NCBI GenBank assembly: GCA_964652235.1 | Contig: CAZZDK010000011.1 | Span: 1 to 64,000 of the forward strand | Direction: 5' to 3' | Source of the DNA: CAZZDK01 sp964652235 | Lineage (GTDB): Bacteria > Pseudomonadota > Alphaproteobacteria > UBA9219 | Length of the DNA: 64,000 nt | Part shown: positions 8,545 through 15,211 of the stretch, piece by piece | How positions within the stretch are numbered: position 1 is the first letter of the stretch | Layout of the letters: every line of letters starts with the position of its first letter | Notes under the pieces: model-generated | What the model saw: the letters and a program-made list of their open reading frames with translations, nothing else | Databases searched by the model: none | What the model was told of the DNA's origin: nothing | Made by a program: the position numbers and the translations under genes

Positions 8545-9207
8545 ATGGTCAACGTTCAGCGGTTCGCCGATATGGAAACCGATCTACATAAGAAAATCCG
8601 CGCGGCCAGCGATCGCGCGCCGCATCCTTTGTCGGACGACGAGATTACGAAGATCGTTCGCGAAGCGGTTTCTTCCCTGACGGGGGATGTCACGGCGGCG
8701 GATCTCAAGTTCTACGCCGAACTCGAAGAATTGGCGACCTATATTCGCCACGCGAAGCAGGAAATCGCGGAAATCAAACCCAAGGAAATCAGCGCGAGCC
8801 ACATTCCGCACGCGACGGACGAACTGGACGCCGTTGTGGGCGCGACGGAAGAGGCGACCAATAAAATTATGGATCAATGCGACGTCATCAGCGGCCTTGC
8901 GAACGAATGCGGGCAACCGGAAACGGCCCAGAAACTCATTGATTGCACGACGCGCATTTTTGAGGCCTGCAATTTCCAAGACATCACGGGCCAGCGGATC
9001 ACGAAGGTCGTGCAAACCCTCAAATACATCGACGGCAAAATCGCGGCGATCATGAGGGCTCTCGGCGAAGAGATCGGGCGCGAGGCCGAGGCCCATTTGC
9101 ACGACGCGACGCCCGATGCGGAAAAGGCCCTGCTCAACGGCCCGCAATTGCCCCACAAGGCCATCGATCAAAGCGAGATCGATAAGCTGCTGTCCGGGGA
9201 AGCTTAG
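8545..9207 (+). CDS. cheZ: CheY-P phosphatase CheZ
   Basis: 220 residues. The motif FQDITGQRITKVV contains D146 and Q150, which match the catalytic Asp/Gln pair of E. coli CheZ. The long helical middle fits the four-helix-bundle dimer. The C-terminus (IDQSEIDKLLSGEA, 207-220) is the CheY-binding peptide and resembles the FliM N-terminal peptide. It dephosphorylates CheY-P and ends the tumble signal. It is coupled to cheY and its stop overlaps the convergent membrane-protein gene by 4 bases. Confidence 0.9.
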   Translation: MVNVQRFADMETDLHKKIRAASDRAPHPLSDDEITKIVREAVSSLTGDVTAADLKFYAELEELATYIRHAKQEIAEIKPKEISASHIPHATDELDAVVGATEEATNKIMDQCDVISGLANECGQPETAQKLIDCTTRIFEACNFQDITGQRITKVVQTLKYIDGKIAAIMRALGEEIGREAEAHLHDATPDAEKALLNGPQLPHKAIDQSEIDKLLSGEA

Positions 9208-10760
9208 GTTCTTTTCTCAAGGAAAAAAGGTCGGCTCCAGCGCCAGACCAGGCGAAAGGCTCGGATCGTCGGCCTTTCTTCAAAATAGCCGCGCGGCTGC
9301 AGGAACGCCCCTTCGACAAAAACCGCTTCGGTTGTCTTGAGAAAAAGGAGCCGCGCGCCGAAAGGCATGGGCAAAAGGCGCGCGTCGTGAAAATCCATGA
9401 GCGGCGCGCCGTCGGCCTTGACGTCCTGTGTGCGCCAGAAGGTGAGATTTTCTTCGGTATGGCCGGGGCCTGTGAAATCGAGAACGTCGAGTTCTTCGGG
9501 CTTTTCGAAGCGGACCGCGAAGGAATCCTGCGCCGTGAAAAACGCTTCTTTTGCCGCAAGCGGTTCAAGAACGGGATGCCAGCCCGCAAGAAACAAGAAA
9601 AGCAAAAGAGCGACGGCGAGGCTTGGGCGCGTTTCCTTTTGCCGCAGATCCAGGAAAAACTGCACCGCAAACAGGCCCCAGAGCGGAAACAGCCATTTGA
9701 AATAATGGATGTTGTTATAGCGCCAAAGGCCGCCGGGGATCAGGTCGAAATAACTGGCGTAGAGAAAAACATAGGCGAACAGGCCCAGCGCCACGGCGCC
9801 TTTCTTCCCTCCGCGAAAGAGGCAGGCCGTCATGCCGATCACGCCCAGGACAAGCCAGGGAAACCGGACCAGAAGAGCGACCGGATCGCCGTCCGCGCCG
9901 AAAAGCGCGTGCGGATCGAGAAACAGGCTGTAAAGCTTTATCGGCAGCGTTTCAGGCAGAAAGGCGCGGCCCTTGGACGTCCATGCCATATAGCCCGACA
10001 ATTTCCAGCCATAGATCGCCCAATGGGTGAGCAGGGCCAGCCCGCCCGTGAGAAGAAAGCCTGCGGCGGCGGCGCCCGTTTTTTTGAAAAAGGATTCGTT
10101 TCGCGCCGCAAAAAGCCAAAAAAGGCCCGCAGGGATCAAGGCTACGACGTCCACAGGGCGAACAAGCGGCGCAAGGCCGACGACAAGGCCGAGGAAAAAG
10201 GCCCGACGCGGCGTTTGTTTTTCCAGCGCGAACATAAGGCCGCCGAACAAAAGAAGCGCGCCGGGCGTGCTGGTCCAGGGAATGAGATATTGCCGGAAAA
10301 TTTCGTCGCTGAAGACGGTCGTAAGCAGAAAAACGACAACGCCCGTTGGTTTCGAAAAACCCATAAGTTCGGCCAAGCGCGCGAAGACAACTAAACAGCC
10401 GACAAGCAAAAGACCGTTGACGATCATAAAAGGTTCGCGCGGCAAAAGAAAATCGAACGGCGCGGCCAGCAGCGCATAGCCGATGGGCACCCAATGATGC
10501 TTTTCGCTTAAATCGCCCGCCGCCAGCGCCTTGACCGATTTCCAGTAAAGGCCTTGGTCCCACCAAGCCCACCAGCCGACAGGCGCGGACGGATCCAGGG
10601 CGATCCCGGTTTTCGTTTTCGCAAGATGGCGCAGGCAGGCCAGAACATAGACCAAAAGAACCGTAAGCGCGCCGCAAAGCACGGCGCGGTTCTTTACGAA
10701 AAGCCAGGACTGATTCGCCAAAGAGCGAATAAGGGGGAGGGAAAAAGGAAGGGACGGCAT
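9204..10760 (-). CDS. Polytopic membrane protein, glycosyltransferase-39-like
   Basis: 518 residues with about 10 hydrophobic segments (for example VLCGALTVLLVYVLACL, GVVVFLLTTVF, FFLGLVVGLAPLV) and a soluble C-terminal region after about residue 400. An acidic motif in the first large loop (WWAWWDQGLYWKS) and the overall shape resemble GT-C dolichyl-phosphate-mannose-type transferases. I do not see a decisive family signature, so the transferase role is inferred. Such proteins use lipid-linked sugars at the outer face of the inner membrane. It is convergent with cheZ (4-base overlap). Confidence 0.65.
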   Translation of the reverse strand: MPSLPFSLPLIRSLANQSWLFVKNRAVLCGALTVLLVYVLACLRHLAKTKTGIALDPSAPVGWWAWWDQGLYWKSVKALAAGDLSEKHHWVPIGYALLAAPFDFLLPREPFMIVNGLLLVGCLVVFARLAELMGFSKPTGVVVFLLTTVFSDEIFRQYLIPWTSTPGALLLFGGLMFALEKQTPRRAFFLGLVVGLAPLVRPVDVVALIPAGLFWLFAARNESFFKKTGAAAAGFLLTGGLALLTHWAIYGWKLSGYMAWTSKGRAFLPETLPIKLYSLFLDPHALFGADGDPVALLVRFPWLVLGVIGMTACLFRGGKKGAVALGLFAYVFLYASYFDLIPGGLWRYNNIHYFKWLFPLWGLFAVQFFLDLRQKETRPSLAVALLLFLFLAGWHPVLEPLAAKEAFFTAQDSFAVRFEKPEELDVLDFTGPGHTEENLTFWRTQDVKADGAPLMDFHDARLLPMPFGARLLFLKTTEAVFVEGAFLQPRGYFEERPTIRAFRLVWRWSRPFFLEKRT

Positions 10761-10867
10761 GACGCAAAAGGGCGGGGGTTGGACAAATCCTTCACAAAAT
10801 CAATCGTCTATCACAGCTTTGGCAAAGAGCACAGAAATCTTTCCTTCTTTTCCCAATTATGATATTG

Positions 10868-10882
10868 TTGTGCAGCGCACAA
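10868..10882. promoter_or_regulatory. 15-bp palindrome upstream of a small ORF
   Basis: TTGTGC-AGC-GCACAA, a perfect 6+6 inverted repeat inside an AT-rich stretch (TATGATATTG just before it) about 75 bases upstream of the small gene at 10955. It is a candidate operator; no factor can be named. Confidence 0.35.
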
Positions 10883-10954
10883 TAAAGTTGTTTGGTTTCA
10901 GGCTTAACAAGGAGTTGTCTTCCCACGCTTGCTATTAAAAGAAAGGGAGGTCTT

Positions 10955-11206
10955 ATGAGCCAACTGGCTGCTTATGCCGATCCGTCTCGCGCCGTTTCCA
11001 TGGAAGTCGCGCCGTTTCAAGACAGCAAACACGCCTCTTTGTCCGTCAGGATGGAAAATGGGGACACCATGACCCTTACCTGTAGCGCCGAGGAACTTGT
11101 GTCTTTGCGGGACAAGTTGCAGGGCCATCTTCAGGCGCTTCGCGCCGAGGAATGGGCCTCGCACGATTATGAAGATGAGTTTAACGACAACGCGGCGGGA
11201 TCTTAA
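10955..11206 (+). CDS. Small acidic hypothetical protein
   Basis: 83 residues with a strong ribosome binding site (AAAGGGAGG) correctly spaced from the ATG. The sequence has a beta-like start (SLSVRMENGDTMTLTCSAEELVSLRDKLQGHL), suggesting a short beta hairpin followed by a helix, and an acidic tail (DYEDEFNDNAAGS). No family is recognised. It is convergent with the PrmC-like gene. Confidence 0.65.
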   Translation: MSQLAAYADPSRAVSMEVAPFQDSKHASLSVRMENGDTMTLTCSAEELVSLRDKLQGHLQALRAEEWASHDYEDEFNDNAAGS

Positions 11207-11207
11207 G

Positions 11208-12104
11208 TCACGCGCCTTTGGTTCTGATTCCGAAAAGGTTCCAGAACCCCCGCCTTCTTTTGCGGCGCACAAGCACGCACCAGGGGTTTCGGCGGTAATT
11301 TTCTTTGACCTCAATCCCCGTAAAACCGGCCTTTTTGAACAAATGCGCTTCGCGGCTTCGGGTATGGGCGCGCAGCAGCGCGATCCCGTCCGGTTTAAGC
11401 AGCCGATCCAGGTCTTCGGCAATAGCCCTGTAGGCATCCAGCCCGTCCTCGCCGCCGAAAAGCGAACAGGCGGTTTCGTAATCCTTCATCTCAGGATCAA
11501 GAAGCGGCGCGGTTCGCATGAGAACCGCCGGTGGGTTGGAGATGATAAAATCGAACGATTCTTTGATCGCCGCGCCCCAATCGCTTTTTAGGAAAACGGC
11601 GCGGTCCTGCAGGCCGAGATTTTGCGCGTTTCGGGTCGCGGCGAAAACGCTGCGCTCGTCGCTATCGACGCCGACGCCCGTCGCCTGGGGAAGTTCATGC
11701 AGCAAAGCGAGAAGCAAACAGCCCGATCCCGTTCCCAGATCAAGCAGGCGAAGCGGCGCCCCTCTTTTTTCTTTCAAGACAAGAAGGGCGTTATCGACAA
11801 GCGCTTCGGCCTGGGGGTCGGGCCTGAAGACGAGATCGGCCATCTGGAACTTCAGCCCCCAGAAAACGGAAAAGCCCAGAATACGCGCCAGAGGCTCGCG
11901 CTTTTCTCTGCGCCGGACATAATCTTCCGCTTTTTGCGTTGTTTGTTCGTCGAGGGGGGTATCCGGGGGAAGAGGGAGAAAGGGATCCTCTTCCAGACCC
12001 ATCGCGTGCGCCAAAAGCGCCCGCGCGTCCTGCGCGGGCGCGTAAACGCCTGCCCTCTCCAACCTTTCGGCATAGGCGCGCAAAAGCTGCCCGGTTGTTT
12101 TCAT
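11208..12104 (-). CDS. PrmC/HemK-family methyltransferase with altered active-site motif
   Basis: 298 residues with the HemK layout. It has an N-terminal helical domain (about 1-85), a degenerate linker motif (FRPDPQAEALVD in place of RPDTE), then a Rossmann domain with SAM motif I DLGTGSGCL (about 120) and the substrate motif ISNPPAVL (about 190). PrmC methylates the GGQ glutamine of release factors, and the family signature is NPPY; here Tyr is replaced by Ala. The gene is not beside prfA as is common. It may be a paralogue with a changed substrate or an inactive copy. Its basic tail (RRKRRRGFWNLFGIRTKG) is unusual. Confidence 0.7.
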   Translation of the reverse strand: MKTTGQLLRAYAERLERAGVYAPAQDARALLAHAMGLEEDPFLPLPPDTPLDEQTTQKAEDYVRRREKREPLARILGFSVFWGLKFQMADLVFRPDPQAEALVDNALLVLKEKRGAPLRLLDLGTGSGCLLLALLHELPQATGVGVDSDERSVFAATRNAQNLGLQDRAVFLKSDWGAAIKESFDFIISNPPAVLMRTAPLLDPEMKDYETACSLFGGEDGLDAYRAIAEDLDRLLKPDGIALLRAHTRSREAHLFKKAGFTGIEVKENYRRNPWCVLVRRKRRRGFWNLFGIRTKGA

Positions 12105-12223
12105 GAAGAGCCGATCCTTGACGATAGATAGGTTCCGCTGCCTTGGTTGTTGCCACGACCGCGAGGCCCTTTTGTTGAGGAGGATAGGATGGGAAACGGC
12201 ACGGGTTCAACGGCCCGTTTTTG

Positions 12224-12242
12224 AGTGGTGACCCCGGCGGGA
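12224..12242 (-). repeat. Second copy of the tRNA-Lys 3' end (tail copy A)
   Basis: On the minus strand this 19-bp segment repeats the 3' end of tRNA-Lys, from the T-arm 3' side through CCA plus CT (TCCCGCCGGGGTCACCACT). It lies about 180 bp downstream of the att core and abuts repeat core A. Including the preceding TCAA, 23 of 24 bases match the real tRNA end. Confidence 0.8.
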
Positions 12243-12362
12243 ATTGATCAAAAACGTTCGTTCCTCACGTTTTTGCCCGTCAAGCGGCGCCTCGGCCCTT
12301 TGGGCCTGCGGCGTCCAAAACGTTCCTATAGTCGCGTTTTGTGAACCCGCTGCGCGGGTTCA
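12243..12362 (-). repeat. Hairpin-rich repeat core A, shared with the tRNA-Leu locus
   Basis: On the minus strand this 120-bp unit starts with a stem-loop (TGAACCCG ... CGGGTTCA), then CAAAACG ... CGTTTTG with a short loop, a GC-rich variable part, then AAAAACGTGAGGA ... CGAACGTTTTTGATCAA leading into the tRNA tail copy. The same succession, with near-identical conserved blocks, occurs at 46844-46957 after tRNA-Leu. It contains no ORF. Confidence 0.75.
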
Positions 12363-12379
12363 AAAGTTCTGTTGAACTT

Positions 12380-12428
12380 ACCACTTAACAAAACAGGCCC
12401 CACTTGGGGGCCTGTTTTGTTAAGTGGT
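12380..12428 (-). terminator. 22-bp perfect inverted repeat starting at the tRNA-Lys CCA end
   Basis: 12380-12401 and 12407-12428 are perfect inverted copies (22 bp each) around a 5-base loop. The arm at 12428 begins inside the tRNA 3' ACCA. Before the satellite inserted this hairpin followed the resident tRNA-Lys directly, so it probably served as its terminator or 3' processing structure. A similar layout follows tRNA-Leu. Confidence 0.6.
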
Positions 12429-12469
12429 GACCCCGGCGGGACTTGAACCCGCGGCCCTCTGATTAAAAG
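12422..12469. repeat. attL core of the satellite (48 bp identical to attR)
   Basis: Identical over 48 bp to 31642-31689. It covers the 3' half of tRNA-Lys from the anticodon loop to just beyond CCA. Identity ends abruptly at 12470 (C versus T). The intact tRNA is at the right end. Confidence 0.9.
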
Positions 12470-12610
12470 CCTATTTATGCATCTCCTGTCAAGTTTTTGT
12501 TTTTTCAGAGATCGGGAAAATATCCTCTATAACAACCTGATTTATAATTGCTTTCATGGAAGATTGGGCGTAAGCTGGCGACATTGATTTACATTTTTCG
12601 CCCTTCGGGG

Positions 12611-12631
12611 TGTTGACATATTGTTGACATA
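12611..12631. repeat. Paired TGTTGACATA repeats near the left end
   Basis: TGTTGACATA at 12611-12620 and 12622-12631, one helical turn (11 bp) apart, immediately before the integrase ATG. The same pair with the same period is near the right end at 31560-31580. They are candidate arm-type integrase sites; TTGACA also resembles a -35 box. Confidence 0.55.
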
Positions 12632-12635
12632 GGCC

Positions 12636-13979
12636 ATGAGAAACGACCACGCCCTGACACAGACCGAAGCCCTCAAGGCGATTGCCCCAAAGCACGGGCA
12701 ACGCTTTCTTTGGGATGGCAAGGCCAAGGGCTTCGCTTTGCGGATTACGTCCAACGGCGCAAAATCTTTCGTCTATGATTACCGCTTTCTGGGGCGGCAA
12801 TATCGTATGACCATCGGCGTTTTCCCCGATTGGTCGGTTGCCGCCGCGCGGGACAAGGCCGTTAAGATAAGCAAGGACATTGATAACGGCATAAACCCTA
12901 TGGACGAACGCAGGAAACTGCGCGACGCGCCGACGCTTCAAGACCTTTGGGAGCGATATAAAACCGAATGGTTGCCGCAAAAGGCTCTTGCTTCCCAGAA
13001 AGATCAAACGAGCGCATGGGAAAATATCATTTTGCCGAAGCTGGGAAAGGAAAAACTGTTAAACATTTTTTCCGCCGATATTGACGATCTGCACCGAGAA
13101 GTGACGGAGGTTCGCAAAACCCCGATCAGAGCGAACCGCATCGTCGCTTCCTTACGCAAAGCCTTCAATCTTGCCGTCCGGTGGGGCTGGATCGAGAAGA
13201 ATCCGGTTGTGGGGGTGCGGAAGAATCCCGAAGAGAAGCGGGATCGGTATTTGAACAAGGAGGAAATAGGCGCGTTGGCCGTGGCGCTGGCGGAGCATTC
13301 CGACCGGACGGCGGCGAACGCGATTAAGCTCCTTATGCTTACGGGCGCGCGACGCAGCGAGGTGACGGGCGCGACGTGGGATATGTTCGATCTTGAAAAC
13401 GGCATATGGACAAAACCGAGCGCCCATACGAAACAACGCAAATTGCATCGCGTCCCCTTGAGCGCCCCGGCCCTCAATCTTTTGAAAGAGATCAAGCGGC
13501 AGGCCGAGGCGGATTTTGCGGAGGCGCGGCGCAAGGACAAAGCGGCGAAGCCCAGCCCGTTTGTCTTTCCGAGCGACGTTGCGCCGGATCAGCCGATTCA
13601 AGAAATCCGCCGGACATGGATCACGGTTTGCAAGGCGGCAGGGTTAACGGAGAAGATTCTGAAGAAAAACCGCGCGGGCAAACCCATGAAGGACAAGGAA
13701 GGACAAATCATTACCATTGACTGGCCAAGCGTCCGCATTCACGATCTACGGCATTCGTTTGCCAGCATTCTTGTTTCGGCGGGGGCGTCTTTGCCTCTTA
13801 TCGGGCAAATGCTGGGGCATACGCAGGTGCAGACGACGCAGCGTTACGCACATTTATATGACGGCCCGCTTCGCCAAGCGGCGGATATGGTCGGGGAAGT
13901 GATTATGCCCTCGCAAATCGCAGGGCCGAAGGAGAAGAAGGTAAAACATGGCAAAAAGAAAAGAACAAAAACCGCTTGA
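12636..13979 (+). CDS. int: P4-type tyrosine integrase
   Basis: 447 residues. The N-terminus (GKAKGFALRITSNGAKSFVYDYR) is the DUF4102 arm-binding domain typical of P4-like integrases, followed by a core-binding helical domain (about 100-195). The catalytic domain carries R239 (GARRSE), H369 and R372 (HDLRHSF), H395 (LGHTQ) and the nucleophile Y404 (QRYAHL), so it looks complete. An in-frame stop lies just upstream of the ATG and no good ribosome binding site is seen. It sits inside attL, as expected for an integrase using a tRNA target, and overlaps the next gene. Confidence 0.93.
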   Translation: MRNDHALTQTEALKAIAPKHGQRFLWDGKAKGFALRITSNGAKSFVYDYRFLGRQYRMTIGVFPDWSVAAARDKAVKISKDIDNGINPMDERRKLRDAPTLQDLWERYKTEWLPQKALASQKDQTSAWENIILPKLGKEKLLNIFSADIDDLHREVTEVRKTPIRANRIVASLRKAFNLAVRWGWIEKNPVVGVRKNPEEKRDRYLNKEEIGALAVALAEHSDRTAANAIKLLMLTGARRSEVTGATWDMFDLENGIWTKPSAHTKQRKLHRVPLSAPALNLLKEIKRQAEADFAEARRKDKAAKPSPFVFPSDVAPDQPIQEIRRTWITVCKAAGLTEKILKKNRAGKPMKDKEGQIITIDWPSVRIHDLRHSFASILVSAGASLPLIGQMLGHTQVQTTQRYAHLYDGPLRQAADMVGEVIMPSQIAGPKEKKVKHGKKKRTKTA

Positions 13980-14604
13980 GAACGCGATCCCGTTGCAGGA
14001 CGCTTTTTTCGCGTTTTGTGATCCTGAAATTGTTGCCCGCTTTCAAAAGGCAAAACAGCGCCGCGACGGCCATGCGGAAGCTATCGACCATGAGGCCATG
14101 CGCCGCATGGGGCGCGTTGACGTGCGCGCGCCCCTCTTAAAGAAGGAAACGGACGCCCATCTTCAAGCCCTTGAGAAAAACTTTCTTGAGAAGTTGCAAG
14201 GCGGCGTATTGACGGCATGGGCGCGGGAAGGCTCGCCCCTCGCGCCCGTGCAGGAAATTCCCGTCTCGGCGTGGTCTTTGTTGCGCCTGAAAAGCCTGCC
14301 CAAGAATCTTGCAAAGGGGCCGCATGGCGATCTTTATGACGTGCGGATCGTGAACAACGCGCCGACCGACGCGCCACCGCATGAGAAAAAGCACGGGGGC
14401 CGCCCGCCTAAAATGACGGAGATTCTTGCGGAATATGAAAGACGCAAGAAAGAAGGCAAATGCGAAAAAACGCTCCGTAGTGAGTCGTTTTATCTTCAAT
14501 CATGGTCAAAAAAGAACTTTCCGGACAAAGAAACGCCGAGTCACAGAACCATTCAAAATCATCTTTCCAGAATCGGGACAGACTCTTCGAGCAAAAACAA
14601 ATAG
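13948..14604 (+). CDS. Hypothetical satellite protein with C-terminal HTH-like region
   Basis: 218 residues, overlapping the integrase stop by 32 bases. The N-terminal half is helical with a charged start (MAKRKEQKPLENAIPLQDAFFAF). Residues of about 150-215 (GRPPKMTEILAEYERRKKEG ... SHRTIQNHLSRIG) look like a GRP hook plus a helix-turn-helix of the kind seen in replication initiators. No named family is recognised. Its position between integrase and AlpA suggests a regulator or accessory replication protein. Confidence 0.65.
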   Translation: MAKRKEQKPLENAIPLQDAFFAFCDPEIVARFQKAKQRRDGHAEAIDHEAMRRMGRVDVRAPLLKKETDAHLQALEKNFLEKLQGGVLTAWAREGSPLAPVQEIPVSAWSLLRLKSLPKNLAKGPHGDLYDVRIVNNAPTDAPPHEKKHGGRPPKMTEILAEYERRKKEGKCEKTLRSESFYLQSWSKKNFPDKETPSHRTIQNHLSRIGTDSSSKNK

Positions 14605-14720
14605 ATAAAAGCGCAAACTTTTTTGCCCCTCCCTGTTTTGGGATAATTTTTCGGGACAGACGTTTTTCATAGCTTCCTCAGAAATCGGCGGTTTTCGCCG
14701 TGTCAACCAGAGGAGGCTTT
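14605..14720. promoter_or_regulatory. Promoter region of the alpA genes
   Basis: A gap of 116 bases. CGGGACAGAC occurs at 14652-14661 and also at 14574-14583, inside the end of the preceding gene. A small CGGCG/CGCCG hairpin lies near 14686-14700. The AT-rich part (TTTTGGGATAATTTTT) could hold a -10 element. Confidence 0.35.
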
Positions 14721-14987
14721 ATGCAACAGCAAGAAGAATCAAAGCCCCGCCAAGCGTCGGTCTTGGAGGGTTTTTTATCCGAAAAAGAATACGCCCGTCA
14801 ACGCGGCGTAACGATCCGCACCTGCCAGCGCGACCGGATGCTCCGGCAGTCCCCGCCCTATGTGATTATCGGGCGGCAGGTCTATTACCGGGTCGAAGCC
14901 GTGCGCGATTGGCTCTTGACGCAGGAAAAACATTGCACCCGCGAGCCGGATGCCTTGGTACGGCGGAGGGCGTGCGCATGGAGGTAA
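14721..14987 (+). CDS. AlpA-like HTH regulator/excisionase 1
   Basis: 88 residues from the ATG at 14721, chosen over an upstream GTG because AGAGGAGG sits before it. The core (FLSEKEYARQRGVTIRTCQRDRMLRQSPPYVIIGRQVYYRVEAVRDWL) is the MerR-like winged helix of the AlpA/helix_turn_helix_17 group. In P4-like satellites AlpA controls excision and the early promoter. It overlaps the next gene by 10 bases. Confidence 0.78.
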   Translation: MQQQEESKPRQASVLEGFLSEKEYARQRGVTIRTCQRDRMLRQSPPYVIIGRQVYYRVEAVRDWLLTQEKHCTREPDALVRRRACAWR

Positions 14988-15211
14988 AAGTCCCGCTTCC
15001 CATTCCAGAGGAAGACCTCCTGCGCGGCGCGGATCAAGTTGCGGCCTTTCTGTTCGGATCGGCCCGTCACCGTCGCAAGGTTTACCACCTCATGCAAGCG
15101 AAACAAAACAGGCCGCCCATCATGAAAATGGGATCGCTGGTTTACGCGCGCAAATCGAAAATCATGGCTTGGCTCGAAGCGCAAGAGAAAGGGGCGGCGA
15201 ATGGATCATAA
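14978..15211 (+). CDS. AlpA-like HTH protein 2
   Basis: 77 residues from the ATG at 14978 with CGGAGGG upstream. The core (LLRGADQVAAFLFGSARHRRKVYHLMQ ... VYARKSKIMAWLEAQEKG) again fits a small winged-helix DNA-binding fold of the AlpA/excisionase type, diverged from the first copy. It overlaps both neighbours, so AlpA1, AlpA2 and primase form a tight operon. A role in excision or replication control is inferred from position. Confidence 0.65.
   Translation: MEVKVPLPIPEEDLLRGADQVAAFLFGSARHRRKVYHLMQAKQNRPPIMKMGSLVYARKSKIMAWLEAQEKGAANGS

Noticed and set aside
12224..12469. Reading the 12225 tRNA tail copy as the true attL of the satellite
   Set aside because: Its identity to the tRNA end is only about 19-24 bp and the core beside it recurs at tRNA-Leu, whereas 12422-12469 is identical to attR over 48 bp; the tail copy belongs to the older repeat.
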